Source: Otatea glauca
Taxonomy: Eukaryota > Streptophyta > Magnoliopsida > Poales > Poaceae
Assembly (NCBI GenBank): GCA_036346275.1
Contig: JAYEVK010000238.1
Coordinates: forward strand, 78,432-142,431
Direction of reading: 5' to 3'
Length of the DNA: 64,000 bases
Positions 1 to 11,493 of the stretch are shown piece after piece. The position numbers were made by a program, and so were the translations under genes. The notes under the pieces were generated by a model that had not been told where the DNA came from, did not search any database, and was given only the letters and a program-made list of their open reading frames with translations. Within the stretch, counting starts at the first letter, position 1, and the number at the start of each line of letters is the position of its first letter.

Positions 1-81
1 GTGGGTGGTACTCACGAGGTGTCGTATGGTTGAGATTGGGTTCCTAAGTCTTCACTCTATCCCGATCGAGTCATCTTTCTC

Positions 82-1320
82 TTGTGTCTTGATCAGGTTC
101 GTCGGATGGGGAAGGGCGATGTTTGGATTGTTGACTCCGGTTGTTCTCGTCATATGACCGGAGATTCTCGTTGGTTCTCTTCCCTAGTCCGAGCCCCCGG
201 TGATGAGTTAATCACTTTTGGGGATGCATCTTCAGGTAGAGTCATTGCTAAAGGTACCATCCGCATTAACCAAAATTTCATTCTTAAAGATGTTGCCTTA
301 GTAAGTAAGTCGCAATACAATCGCTCTCTGTTTCTCAACTTATCGATGACTCTTTCGAGGTAAGCTTCAAGAGTAATGCCTGTAGAATCCTTGATTCATC
401 AGGAGGGTTAGTTTGCGGAATTTCTAGATTTGGGAGAGTCTTTCGTGCTGATTTTTCTGCTTCTTCCGAGACTCTCTTCGATGTTTGATTGCTTCGAGTC
501 CGTGATCTCTCCTTCGGCATAGGAGACTTGGTCACATTGGTTTTGATCATTTGACCCGAGTTAGCGACCATGATCTCATTCGGGTTTGCCCAAACTCAAG
601 ATGGTCAAAGACTTAGTTTGCTCTCCTTGCCGACATGGCAAGATGGTTATCGCTTCTCATCCTCCATCCACCGTAGTGATGGTGATGCACCAGACAGCTT
701 TTACATATGGACACCGTTGGTCGGCTAGAGTGCGATCAACGGGAGGGAAGTGGTATGTTCTTGTCATCGTTGATGATTTTTCTAGATTCTCTTGGGTATT
801 CTTCATGGCCTCGAAGGATGAGACTTTTCTCACTTGAGGGTTTGATCAAGAGGTTGTCTATTGAGCTCCTGTGTGCATTACGAGCTATCGCAGTGATAAT
901 GGCACGGAGTTCAAGAATTCCTACTTTGAGAGTTTTTGTGTGGAGTGCGGTTTAGAGCATCGTTCTCTTCTCCCTATGCCCCTCAGTGAGAATGGCGTAG
1001 TGGAAAGGAAGAACAGACCACTGGTTGAGATGGCGGGACGATGCTAGACAGTACAATACTCCTAGGAAGTTTTGGGTGAGGCTATAGCTACTGCTTGCCA
1101 TGTTTCTAATCGCGTGTTTTTGAGAGCACATTTGCATCGCACTTCTTATGAGTTGAGGTATGGGCGAAAGCCCAGTGTGTCTCATTTTCGCGTTTTCGGT
1201 TGCAAGTGTTTTATCTTGAAGTCCGTAACCTAGATAAGTTTGAGTCTCGCTCTTCTGATGGTATCTTTCTAGGTTACTCGACTTCTTCTCGTAGCTATAG
1301 GGTCTAGAGTGTTGATGCGC
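82..1320 (+). pseudogene. copia pol: protease and integrase remnant
   Basis: The first readable frame (82-363) contains the retroviral-type aspartic protease start, with WIVDSGCSRHMTGD around residues 15-29, where DSG is the catalytic triad. The GAG-pre-integrase zinc region follows at about 500-660 (an H-x-G-H piece, then CSPCRHGKM). The integrase core lies at 700-1180, including a VDDFSRFSWVFFMASKDE-like stretch in the 586-837 frame. The integrase C-terminal part with a 'VFGCK' piece is near 1185-1330. Each domain is in a different frame, so several indels separate them. The protein would have processed the polyprotein and joined cDNA ends to host DNA; this copy cannot. Confidence 0.8.
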
Positions 1321-1829
1321 ATAGGATCATAGAGACCTGTGATGTGTCCTTCGATGAGGCTAGCCCAGGAGCTAGACACGATGTTTGAGGCTCTTCTTAT
1401 CCCTCCGAGACCATCTTTGTAGAAGATGAGGATGATGGAGATGATGGTGTTCCACCGGATCCAGTTCCTCTATACCCGAGGTGCCTCCTGTTTCCATTTA
1501 CGCACCTCAGAGTGACCACCCTTGCCTTCCGACTCTCCTTCAATGAGTGGCTCTGCTCCTACCTCTTACATGCATGAGGTAGAGGCCACTACGCTTCTCG
1601 GTCCTCCCGTCATATCCAGAAGCTCATCCACTGATCGGATCATTGGTGATCTGCTTGAGCGTCACTCGCTCAAAATCAGTTTGTCCGATTCTGCCTCCAC
1701 TCTGCCTTCGTTGCCTCCTTTGAGCCGAAGATGTTTCTCATGCATTATCCGATGAATCGTGGATTAATGCTATGCATGAGAACTTGAGAACTTTGAGAGG
1801 AACAAGGTATGGCAGCTTGTCGAGCCCCA

Positions 1830-2470
1830 TCGGTCATAATGTCATTGGGACCAAGTGGGTGTTCAAAAACAAGCAGAGTGAGGATGGGGTTGTCATTCGC
1901 AACAAGGCTAGGCTAGTTGCAGGGCTTTTCTCAGGTTGAGGGTCTTGACTTTGAGGAGACCTTTGCCCCTGTAGCTAGACTAGAGGCTATTAGGATCCTG
2001 CTTGCATTCTCTGCATCCCTGGGTTTCAAGCTCTATCAAATGGATGTCAAGAGTGCATTCCTCAATGGCTATATTGAGGAAGAGGTTTATGTCAAACAAC
2101 CTCCAGGATTCGAGAACCCCAAGTTTCCGAGTCATGTATACAAGCTCTCCAAAGCTTTGTATGGACTCAAGCAGGCCCCAGAGCATGGTATGAGAGGCTC
2201 AAGTCTTATCTTCTCAGCCATGACTTCAAAATGGGCATAGTAGACAAAACTCATTCATCGACACCATGAGTCTCATTTTCTTCTTGTCCGATTTATGTGG
2301 ACGATATAATTTTGGTGGCTCATCTCATTCGCTTGTGTCTCAGTTTTACGAGGTGATGAGCACAGAGTTTGAGATGAGTATGATGGGCGAGTTGAGCTAC
2401 TTTCTTGGCTTCCAAATCAAGCGGACTGGAGGGTACTTTCTTGCATCAAGGCAAATATACCCGTGACCTC
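1830..2470 (+). pseudogene. copia pol: reverse transcriptase remnant
   Basis: The best-preserved stretch of this copia element. The frame at 1917-2240 shows GFSQVEGLDFEETFAPVARL, KLYQMDVKSAFLNGYIEEEV and SKALYGLKQAP, all diagnostic blocks of copia RT; the D of 'QMDVKSAF' is a catalytic aspartate. An upstream block (VFKNKQSEDG) is at 1860-1890. The second catalytic block is damaged near 2285-2320 (a VDDI-like remnant), and palm/connection sequence continues in another frame at 2266-2466 (MMGELSYFLGFQIKR). At least two frame breaks make the enzyme nonfunctional. It corresponds to residues 300-455 of the minus-strand copia ORF at 50896-52263. Confidence 0.88.
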
Positions 2471-2540
2471 TGAGGCGTTCGACATGTCGATGGGAAGCCG
2501 GTGATGACTCCTATGGCCACCACTGCTGTCCTCGAGCCCG

Positions 2541-3205
2541 ATGAGGATGGTGAGCCTGCTTGATCAAAAGGAGTTTGAGCATGATCGGCTCCTCTTGTAC
2601 CTCACCGCTTCGAGGCCGGACATACATTTCTCTGTGTGTCTGTGCGCTCGATTTCAAGCTTCTCCTCGCGCCTCTCACCGCCAGGCGGTCAAGCGCATCT
2701 TCAGGTACCTTCGTGCTACCACTGATTATGGTATTTGGTACTCTTCGTCTTCTTGTCTATCTCTTAGAGCCTTTTACGATGCCGACTTTGCTGGTCAGAG
2801 GATAGATAGGAAGAGCACTTACGCACTTGCCAATTCATTGGCACTTCTCTTGTTTCTTGGTCATCTAGGAAGCGATCCGAGTTGCGATCCATCACCGAGG
2901 CCGAGTATGTTCTTTGCGACTAGTTGTTGTAGCCAGTGCTCTGGATGAGATCGACCTTACGGGACTATGGGTTAGAGATAGAGAGTGTGCCACTTTTACG
3001 TGACAACACTTCAGCTATTTGCATTGCTAAAAACCCAGTGCAACATTCGGACCAAGCACATTGATATTAGATATCACTTCCTTAGAGACCATGTGGAGAA
3101 GGAGATATCGCGATCATCAGAGAGTGACCTTGATTAGCCGATATTTTCACCAAGCCTTTGGATAGCTCCAGATTTGTTGCCTTGAGGAGTGAGCTTGAGT
3201 CGTGA
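2541..3205 (+). pseudogene. copia pol: RNase H remnant
   Basis: The frame at 2541-2948 has LLYLTASRPDIHFSVCLCAR and FYDADFAGQRIDRKST, the connection and RNase H start typical of copia pol. A DNTSAICIAKNP-like block is readable at about 3000-3045, and an RYHFLRDHVEKE-like block at about 3065-3105. The domain ends near 3200, where stops accumulate. RNase H would remove the RNA strand during cDNA synthesis. Several frame changes separate the blocks. The homologous region of the nested minus-strand copia is 50029-50899. Confidence 0.8.
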
Positions 3206-3229
3206 GCCCTTACGGCCTTTCGTGAGGGG

Positions 3230-5047
3230 AGCTGGTTTGTATATTATGTATTATATGTTTTCTTCCACTTTTCTTTTCTTTGTGTTTCTTACGGGTGACT
3301 TTGGGCTTGTTTTCTTGAGTTGAGTTCACTCACTTAGACTTCGGCATGCCTTGCATTGACCTCTTATCTTGTGCTTTAGGTTGCTATCATGCGTGATTAT
3401 TGTTCTCTCTTCTCTCTAGGTTGAGTTCCTCACAGTCTTATAAGTCTAGCGGTATTGGGCCTCTGGGTAGGCAGAGTGCATGTGCACTCCTTAGTTGGGA
3501 TCTAGAGTCGACTTCCCTATGTCGATCACTGGGAAGATAAGAGCGAGTCCGAGCCGTAGTGAGTCTCTTCTATCTTTTCTATGCTCTATAGCCATCCGGT
3601 TTTGCAGTTTCTCGACTTCTTCTCCTCATTCTGCTTTTTCGGTTATTATTGAGTTCATTCGGTTTTCTTTATGCCTAATCTTGATAATAACTCAACTTTA
3701 ACCAGATTTAAGCTTAAAATTGATTCATTTGTTGAGGGGAGTTTGGGAATCTGTTCATGCATTGCATTTAGACTGCATTTTGCATTTTATGAGCTTTGTC
3801 TATTATGCAATTGATTTCTTCTTCATGCTATACACCATGCTACATCATTTGAAGAAAATCACTAGCTTAGGTATGTCCAAGTTCATTTAACTTGCTAAGC
3901 TTAAAAATGAAATAAGCCTTAAATGAAAAACTTGATGAAACTTGTTGCTTTTACTTGCTAGGTTTCTTCTCTAGAGGTTTGTGCCATAATTTGAGAAATT
4001 TAGGAGTTCTCTAGAGTCCCTATAGCAACTTGGGTGAAACTAGTTTGATCCATGCAGAGTCCTTCAATTGCTCATGAATCGTTGTGCTAAAAATGAAAAT
4101 TAAACAAAATTGACTCTTCTTGTGCACATACGACTCAACACCTTGTATTCACAAGACCGCTTCCCATTGCACTTGGGATGAACTTGGAATACATCGTGTT
4201 TGACCTAGACCATCCTCTTAAGAGCTCATCTTGAGATGGTCGCATACGGCTTGAGTCAATTGGTTGTCAAAAGAAAATGCAAATAAATTAAAAACAAAGA
4301 CATATGTGGGTAAAGAATGCAAATAATGTCAAACATTTGCACCCGCTATGTCTTGTATGATGATAAATCAAAATTTGCATTAAGTGATAAATGAGCCCGA
4401 AGGACCTTGTATGCTCTTCTAGATTCCCCAACGTGTTGAGTAGGTTGAACTCTAGGTTTTCCTTTTGATCCTTAGAGTGGCTATTCTTCTATTTTTGAAA
4501 CTAAAGCTAAGTGTTGCACTTGTCAAATCTTGCTAAAATGAAATATTCAAAACTAAGCTCGTATTTGCACTTGGACATGTCTTAGTTTAGTCATCTTCTG
4601 AAATTGACAAGCTTGGTGTAATATCCTTCCATTTTGATCAATTGGATAATCTTCAAAGCTCTTTCGATTGCATTTCATGCATACATAAAAAAAAATTGAT
4701 GCCTATATTGCCAAAAGGGGGAGAAAACGTAGAAAAGGCATCACTAAAAGATAAAATGTGAATGCTTATTTGGTTATTATGATCTTTGTAAAATTATGCT
4801 ACTACTTCATTTGGATCATAATCTCATAATCACATTTGACATGTTTAGTTGGATTTTAGAGTTTTTGTTGAAAACTTGCTCTTTCTTAAATTTAACTCTA
4901 AAATCTAAATTCCTCTTTATCAAATTGGTCATGATACTAATTTCTATCTTTGGACCAAGTTTGACTTTGCAACTAGAAATTGCTTTCTTCTTCATTTTCT
5001 TCAAACTCAAATTTATGCCTTTTGTGTGGTTTGTCAATATACTCATC
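3230..5047 (+). other. copia-1 noncoding 3' region between pol and 3' LTR
   Basis: About 1.8 kb of AT-rich DNA with no convincing ORF. SIRE/Maximus copia elements often have a long 3' region here, sometimes with an envelope-like ORF. I looked for one: the open frame at 4796-5104 is hydrophobic on translation but runs into the LTR and has no recognisable domain. The repeated 'aagggggaga'-type purine runs (near 4717 and 5048) fit the approach to a polypurine tract. Confidence 0.6.
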
Positions 5048-5058
5048 AAGGGGGAGAT
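5048..5058 (+). other. polypurine tract of copia-1
   Basis: AAGGGGGAGA directly precedes the TG that starts the 3' LTR. This is the expected plus-strand priming site. The reverse complement of the same motif (atctcccccttgatg) borders the left LTR of the nested copia at 48928. Confidence 0.8.
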
Positions 5059-6675
5059 TGAAGGACCATGTGGAGGTCCATCCATGTTTGTGATGAGTAT
5101 TTGACTTTATTTGAGCAAGGTGTGCTCAAGTTTGAGTTTGATTTGGATTGATTTTCAAAATGAAGCAATTTGAGTTGTCTCTGCCAGAGTGGCGAGACAG
5201 GTCATATGGACGCAGTAGTGATGAGTTGGATGGTTTATTGCACATCTTTGTGGGCATTGCTATGTGAGGAGTTTCCTTGTCTTTGATGGTTGCAGGACGA
5301 CGGTGCTAGGTCATGGTGAGGCGAAGGATGACCGGACTAGGCGAGAGCGTCGGAGGTCCAGACGGTTGGGAGATCGCGGAAGATGATCGGAGACGGAGTC
5401 CGGGCAAGTCAAGAAGACAAGGAAAGGAGATGATGCTAGCTAGATGCGCGTGGATCAATGAGGACCGTCGGATTGAGGTCTAGTTGATAGGTTAGCGGGT
5501 CTAGGTAGTATGCTTTGAAAACGTGCAAGAAAACCGGTATGTGTGTGGGTTTTGGGTTAGCCCTTGCATGGCTGTGTGTGTGGGTTAATCCTAGCCCTTA
5601 GATGAGTGCTCTAGGGTTGAGGGACTCATCCAAGGGTGGTAGGTGGCCCAAGAGTAGTATAAATAGGGGTGGAGGGTAGCCTCCTTCCCTTGAAGGTGTT
5701 GAGGTTTTGATACTCATTTGAGCTTTGCCCACATGAATGTGAGGCTTTGTAACCTCCCTTCCAGAAATGAAAGTTTTATTCATCCACCTCTGAATTTATT
5801 TTATGATTTACATTATGTCTTTACTTTACATAATTTAAATTCAGCATTTACTTTCCGCAATTACATTCCGCAATTTACTTTCAAGTAATTTGGATTTGCC
5901 CCCCTCCTTCTAAATGCTGCTGTTCTTGGATGTTTTGAGTGTGTTCATATGGTTTTACATCTCTTTTGCACTCTTGGATTGAGTAGAGAACATCTTTTCT
6001 TTCAAGTTCCAACTTTGTTCTGAACTTGTTCTTCGCGCAGCAGTCAGTGTTTGATTTTTGTAAAAATATAGAAAAATCCTTTTTGAGTGATTCTTGTTGG
6101 AGGAGGTGCAGGACTCTGATATCCGCTTGCAGAAAAATTTTGGAGTTCACTTGTTGTACCGTTTGGGCGCCATGAGGTGAAAACCGAGCCCCAAATGTTC
6201 TGCTCGAAGTTCTTGACCAGACTGTGTTCTTCGATTTTTAGTGTTTCTTCTGTAAGGTTTTTTGAGGAGAAATTTGGTGGAATTCTTCAAGACTCTGATT
6301 CTCACAGGGAGAAAAAGTCTCAAAATTTTGTGAGCTACAGAAACCCACCAACCTCCTGTGCAAATTGAGGACAAGTTCTGGGAATTCTGCTTTTGCTTTT
6401 CTGAAAGTGACTTTTGTGATTTGAATTGATGTCCTTTCTAAAAGCAAGAGTTTGAATTGATTCCTCTTTATCTTGGACACTAGACAACCAGGATTGTGAC
6501 TCAAAAATCCCCACATATTTTATGGTACTTATCCATGCAAGCTTGGGGTACACATAGTTGTCTAGTTTTTCGGGTTTTTCACAATTCCTTTTGAGCGATC
6601 TTGTCGAGGTTTTTGTTGGAGTATTTTGGGGGAATTTTTATTTGCGACCATTCACCCCCCCTCTGTTCGCCATCA
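5059..6675 (+). repeat. 3' LTR of copia-1
   Basis: Starts TGAAGGACCATG right after the polypurine tract. Its first 45 bases resemble the LTR start at 45628, including TTTGTGATGAGTA. It has the layout of a copia LTR: U3, a TATA box at 5658, AT-rich U5, and a C-rich TTCACCCCCCCTCT tract near the end, as expected for this lineage. At about 1617 bp it is close to the 1584-bp LTR of the copia at 45628. The exact 3' terminus is uncertain; bases 6676-6680 (aaatg) could be the target duplication. Confidence 0.8.
5658..5665 (+). promoter_or_regulatory. TATA box in copia-1 LTR
   Basis: TATAAATA about 600 bp into the LTR, followed by a pyrimidine-rich leader. This is the position expected for the pol II promoter of a copia LTR. 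Confidence 0.6.
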
Positions 6676-7883
6676 AAATGAAAATAAAACTATGGTTTTG
6701 ATGCGGGCAATTACTGGCAATAGCCGAAGGTGCAGGTGTTGCACGTAGTGTAGGGGGAGATTATTGCCCATGTCAGATTAAGGACCGAACTCAGTGTTTG
6801 TTAAACCCAAGAATTATCGTACAACCACAAGTACTGGTATGGGATAGCCTTAACCTATTAATTTATTTAAAACTAGCTTTGCACATTGGTAGGCTAGAGA
6901 TGTACGAGCTGTTTTTTAATGGATTGCTCGAAGGGACGTCCACACCGAGGTGATAATGGAACAAACGTTTACCGATATAACGGTGTACGCCATGCTATGG
7001 GGAGTTCCATCATATTTATGCTCTGAATTCTTTTGCCATAGTATGGGTTTTCATCACCGGGCTGGTGTAAAGTTAGGGTTAAGTAATGTAACAGTTATGT
7101 CATGACTCTCTGCGACACACGAAAGGAAGTGTGCTAATGATCTGCATAAAGAGTTAGTCATGTCTTGTGAGTAAAGCTGTATACCTCTACAGAGCGTAAA
7201 ACTTTTTGAAAAGCCGTTCCAGCGGTTATGGGAGTCTTGGTGCGCTAGCACTAGTTAGATGTCTTTGTTTTCATAAAATATGTTTTCTACCATGTGTTGG
7301 TGGGAAGTGGTTCGTGGATGTGGTCATATCACCCAGGTTCGTGAATTTACTTATTCATATCTACATACTGTTATTTTTAGTATTAAATTGCTTTTACTTA
7401 AATTCCGTTTGCGATCTACTACTTTGTATTTACATTTCAAATTAGCTTTGTGCAAATTAACCATAGAAGCCTTTTCTTTGAATTGGCCTTCATGTATTAT
7501 AGGATTTGCAAAAGTCTTGCGGAGTATGTAAAGTACTCACCCTTGATTATTTATTGTTTTTAGGTGAAGTTAGCAAACCTCCAGACGACATATATTTTGA
7601 CGCAGGATTCGGGGATATTGATGATGAGTTTTTCTAGGGATTATGTCTTGTCAGTTGCCTGAGGGTTGGATGGGCACACTACAAGACTTTTGATTCTCTC
7701 CGCTGCATTTCACTCTGTATTGTAAGACCTTATTGTATAAATTACCATTATCATTTGTAATAAAGAGTATGGATGTGATATCAATTGTTGTAAATATGCG
7801 TGCTAGCCATTGATCATGGGACTAGTACTGTTTGCACATAGATTCTCATTTTAGCATTTTATGCCAAAATGAGGATCACTACA
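6676..7883 (+). repeat. LTR fragment, second LTR family (copy E)
   Basis: The inverted sequence at 36000-36590 matches this stretch from about 6677 onward, and 8805-9678 matches its end in reverse. The + strand end is CACTACA at 7883, comparable to the start TGTAAGGCCCC of the inverted copy at 8805. The left part is missing, presumably displaced by the copia insertion ending at 6675. No primer-binding site follows, so it is a solo or 3' LTR. No coding capacity seen. It carries the conserved TGCAGAG-like block at about 7167-7205. Confidence 0.7.
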
Positions 7884-7899
7884 ATCTGGTGAAAGGAGA

Positions 7900-8520
7900 T
7901 CGTAGATTTGGAGGTGTAATTGTAGATCCTTTTGTTCTAGGTGATCTAAGGTTAGTAATTGATTCTAATTGCACTATAATCAAGATCTAGCTTGGTAAAG
8001 AGGGAATTGAAGATGGTTTAGATCCATTATAATCAAGTTCTAGCTTGGTGTAGATCCATTTGTTCTTTGTGATTTAAAGTAGTAATTGTTTTAATTGCAT
8101 TATACTCAAGATGTAGCTAGATAGGTAAAGAGAGAATTGAAGATGCTAGTAATCTAAGGTTAGTAGTTGGTTCAAATTGCATTATATTCAACATCTATGT
8201 TGGTTAAGAGGGAATTGAAGATGATTTTGATCTAGCTTGGTGTAGATCCATTTGGTTCTAAATGCATTATACTCAAGAAGTAGCTAGCTAGGTAAAGAGA
8301 GAATTGAAGAAGGTAAGTTTAAATGTAGCTTATATATATATATATATATATATATATCCATTTGTTCTTTGTGATCTAAGAAGCTAGGTTAATTGGCAAG
8401 TTTAAATGTAGCTTATATATAGAATATTGTAAATCTGTTTGTTCTTTAGATCTAGTATGGTTTATGATTTAGGGTAAGGTTTTAGCTAGTTAATTTGTGC
8501 TCCAATTTAAGAATGTGCGC
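7900..8520 (+). repeat. degenerate ~100-120 bp repeats
   Basis: Phrases such as 'tagatccatttgttctttgtg', 'gatctaaggttagtaattg', 'attatactcaagatgtagcta' and 'ggtaaagagagaattgaag' recur four or five times in the same order with decay. This is an old tandem array upstream of the transposase fragment, perhaps a 5' noncoding or intron region of the CACTA element. Confidence 0.55.
8331..8357. repeat. (TA)n microsatellite
   Basis: About 13 uninterrupted TA dinucleotides within the degenerate repeats. Confidence 0.95.
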
Positions 8521-8581
8521 ATGTGCACTTCTAGTGTACTTAATTTATTATTTAACACTTATTGTTATATACATAGCGTAG

Positions 8582-8804
8582 ATGGACCGAAGCTGGATGT
8601 ACGTTGAGAACCATGCGAGTGCTGAGTACATTAATGGAGTCTCTGCTTTCAGAAGAGCTGCAGAGGAGAATATATTGAACAAGGGGGGTGCAATTTATGC
8701 CTTGTCCATGCATTAACTGCGATAATCTGAGGATGTTTTGAAACTCAGCGCAGATCGAAGCACACTTGATTATAAGGGGTTTCAAAAGGGGTATACATGT
8801 TGGA
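8582..8804 (+). pseudogene. TNP2-type transposase N-terminal fragment (transposase-associated domain)
   Basis: Translation from ATG 8582 gives MDRSWMYVENHASAEYINGV, the classic start of the transposase-associated domain (PF13963 type) of plant CACTA elements. The frame is lost near 8695. A shifted frame continues with a CPCINCDN Cys-rich block at about 8700-8725 and an AHLIIRGFKRG-like block near 8760-8790, both typical of the same domain. An in-frame stop interrupts near 8740. The gene is cut at 8805 by an LTR insertion and the catalytic part is absent. Confidence 0.75.
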
Positions 8805-9678
8805 TGTAAGGCCCCTATTTTTGATATTAAATATCAATAATGGGTTCTATGTGTATATATTACTAGTCCCATGATTAATGGCTAGTACGCACATTTACAA
8901 ACTGATATAACATCCAAACACATAATATTACATTCGATAGCAGAAATAATTCTTAAATAATATTCTTACAAACCAAAATAAACCTTGCAGCGGAAACATT
9001 TTTATCTTGTAGTTTGCCTTTAACCCATTATTCCCACATGCAACTGACAAGGTAAATCCTAGAAAATCTCATCGTTATTATCCCCATTTCCTGCATTAAA
9101 GTAAGATTTGTCGGGGTATTCTGATTCTTCACCAAAAAACAACAACAATAACAGGTTGATTACTTTATGTACTCGCAAGACTTTTGCAAAACCTATAGTA
9201 TATGAAGGCTTATATCAAGAAAAAGGCTTCTATGGTTATTTTGCATAAAGCCAATTTGAATTTTAATTACTGATTAATAGATTGCAAACATAAATTCTGT
9301 AAAAGCAATTTGACATGTAAATAAATTAACAAGTATGTAAGCATAAATATAGCAATTCACAGACCTTGTGATGTGATCAACACAACGAACCATCTCCTGC
9401 CAACACATGGCATAAACCAGACTTTTGTGAAAATAATAAAACATTTAACTATGTGATGACTTTACCAAGTGCCCTTGACTACGGGCGCTGTTTTTCGAAA
9501 AGATTTACACTCTGCAGAGATGTACAACTTTACTCACAAGAAATGATCAACCCCTTTTGCCAGGCCAATAATACACTTTGGTGTGTCAGCAAGGAGATCA
9601 TAACATAACCATTATATTACCTAGCCCTAACTTTACACCAGCTCCGGTGATGACAAACCCATATTATGGCGACATAAG
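8805..9678 (-). repeat. LTR fragment, second LTR family (copy F, inverted)
   Basis: Begins TGTAAGGCCCC, the reverse complement of an LTR end. It matches the end of copy E (6676-7883) in inverted orientation, for example in the 'actagtcccatgattaatggctag' region and in the block at 9503-9540. It interrupts the CACTA transposase fragment and is itself cut at 9679 by another LTR. The remainder is not recognisable nearby. Confidence 0.7.
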
Positions 9679-11493
9679 TGTAACACCCCAATTTTTGCTT
9701 TAAGTGTTATTTTATTATCATTTATGCAATTTGAGATTTATTGGGATTTTTCTGGATTTATTGGAATTTATTTTGAAAATTAAGTAATTAGCCTCCTTGA
9801 GAAAACCAATTAAATATCTGCATAGTCAAAATAAATATTTGCCAAAAATATTTTATTTGAACTCAAAATGTCTCAAAGTATTTATGAGAATTTTCTTGGA
9901 TTTTTCCTGATATTTTAATTGCTTAAAATAAATTAATCTAATTTCGGGAATTATTTTAAATCAAAATGCTTTTGAAAAAAATCGGTGAAAACGATCTTGG
10001 GCGAAGCCTAGCATTGTCTTGTGCTGTGACCAATTTGTCTTGCGGCCGTCATCCGTTTCGCCGCCGCCGCGCGTGTGGACCGTTGAATCCAGATCGGATG
10101 GCCGTTTCTTTCGCGAAACCCTAATGCGATCGGCCGTTGGATCGAGATCGTGCAGCGTTGTTTTGGAAAGAATTGATCGCATCCGTTGATTTTGGAAAGT
10201 GCGGATTGGATCGGATCGGCCGAGATCTAATCGTGACCGCTCGTTGCAGATCGGACGGCTCAACGGTCGTCGTCTCCGATTCGGTTTTCAAACCCGCCGC
10301 CGCACGCCGTCTCCGCCGCGGAGTACTAGGGTTGCCATTTGTGCGCGCATGCCGAGGCTATAAAAGCCGCAGCCCGAACTCCGATGTTCCTCGTCCCCTT
10401 GCGCAGCCAGTAGCACTAGCCTCTTCATCGTCGCCCAGGAGTTCGCCGTAGTTCTTTGTAGCGCCGCCGCGAGTTTTTGCGTCGTTCCGCTGTCGTCGAG
10501 CCTCCTTCCGCCGAATAGGTTCCAGATCCGGGTCGCCGTTCCAAGACGCGTCGAGGCCGCCACTTCTTCTCGCCGGAGTCATGCCGAAACGCCGTTCGGG
10601 GGGTCGTCTTCCTCCGCTCCGGTGCCAATCCGCCGCCGTGCTTCAGAGCTTCGCGCAGCCGTTGGATCTTCGCCGGACCGTCCAGATCGAGCCACGTCTC
10701 TGCAATCAACAGTGTTTCGCTCGGGTAAGCCTTGGTCGTTATATGTACAATGAGCGTTCGAGATTGAGCCACGTAAGTGTAGATCGGTAGCCGTCGGATT
10801 CCCTCGCAGATGTGCGCCGCGTGTCGAGCATCGGCACGGGCGGCGTCGTAGCCAATCAGGGCGCGCCGCGTGTCGGGCGCGGGCGCGAGGCGCCATGGGC
10901 CGCGTCCACGGTGGACCAGAGGCGGTCCCGTGAACCAAGTCCATGGACCAGGCTGACGTATCAGTACCCGATTGGCTCGGGTTAGGGCTGACGTCAGCGT
11001 TACGTAATAAAAATCTTTTCCAATAGAAAAATAATTCGGGAAAAGCGGAAATTATATTTTCTGTATTTTCAGTATTTATTCAAACTTCAAAAGGCTATAT
11101 CTTTTGCATTTTAACTCGGATTTGAGTGATTCAAATTTATAAAAATTTATAAAATCAAGATCTATTTATTGGTGAATTTTATTTTATTTTTGGAGTTTGG
11201 TTTCTCTCTATTTTGGTGTTTATTTGCTATTTTGGCATCGTTTCGCGTAGACGTTGAACTGCTCGGTGATCCGGAGGAAGATTCGTCGCTTCAAGACCCA
11301 AGCTCAGAGCAAGACCAGCACCTACTCCAAGGCAAGTTGTGCTTTGACCATGTTGCACCTGATTTCACAAAATTACTATTTGTCTCTTAAACGTTATGCA
11401 TGATATTTTATGTGTATAAATGATTTCAATTAATCTGGGAATTAGATAATATGCCTATTTGAATTAAATCATACCTTGTCAATTATATGCCAT
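9679..11493 (+). repeat. truncated LTR related to the chromovirus family (copy D)
   Basis: Starts TGTAACACCCCAATTTTTG and follows the layout of the LTRs of elements A and B: AT-rich U3 start, GC-rich block with the same TATA context, 'ggctatatcttttgcattttaactcgg', then the short conserved coding-like segment. It ends abruptly at 11493 in 'aattatatgccat', a phrase that continues for another kilobase in the intact LTRs. It is therefore about the first 1.8 kb of a 3.1-kb LTR. It is more diverged than A and B are from each other, so it is an older relative. The open frames in the GC-rich part are not genes. Confidence 0.75.
10359..10366 (+). promoter_or_regulatory. TATA box in LTR copy D
   Basis: TATAAAAG inside GCATGCCGAGGCTATAAAAG. 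The same context recurs in all LTRs of the A/B family, so it is the likely pol II core promoter. Confidence 0.7.

Larger units (their letters stand above)
1..6675 (+). mobile_element. Ty1/copia element, 3' part (copia-1)
   Basis: A copia-type LTR retrotransposon whose 5' LTR and gag lie left of the window. Visible in order are protease, integrase, reverse transcriptase and RNase H remnants (1-3200), a long noncoding 3' region, a polypurine tract, and a 3' LTR from about 5059. The protease-integrase-RT-RNase H order defines copia rather than gypsy. Protein similarity to the copia at 48928-53940 suggests the same SIRE/Maximus-like lineage. Many stops and frame changes make it inactive. The right end is set at CA 6675, because the next bases match another LTR family from about 6677; it may be a few bases off. 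Confidence 0.85.
7884..8804 (+). mobile_element. CACTA (En/Spm) transposon fragment
   Basis: A segment sandwiched between two inverted LTR copies. Its right third encodes the N-terminal domain of a TNP2-type transposase (see 8582). The left two thirds are AT-rich with degenerate repeats. Neither CACTA terminus is visible, so it is an internal remnant that served as the target for the LTR at 8805. Confidence 0.6.

Noticed and set aside
4796..5104. Hydrophobic 102-codon frame as an envelope-like gene of copia-1
   Set aside because: It crosses the polypurine tract and the LTR boundary, and is made of Phe/Leu from AT-rich DNA. The reverse strand is equally open.
7877..7883. CACTACA as a CACTA transposon terminus
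   Set aside because: It coincides with the end of an LTR whose family is confirmed by the inverted copy at 8805, and no matching terminal repeat was seen. The CACTA fragment next to it is assigned from its protein, not from this motif.
10137..10944. Overlapping open frames of 70-120 codons on both strands in GC-rich stretches (also 13630-14229, 22317-23020, 25580-26289, 34350-35174, 38005-38475, 42031-42596)
   Set aside because: They fall in CpG-rich LTR leaders, are open on several frames at once, are not conserved in frame between LTR copies, and show no domain.
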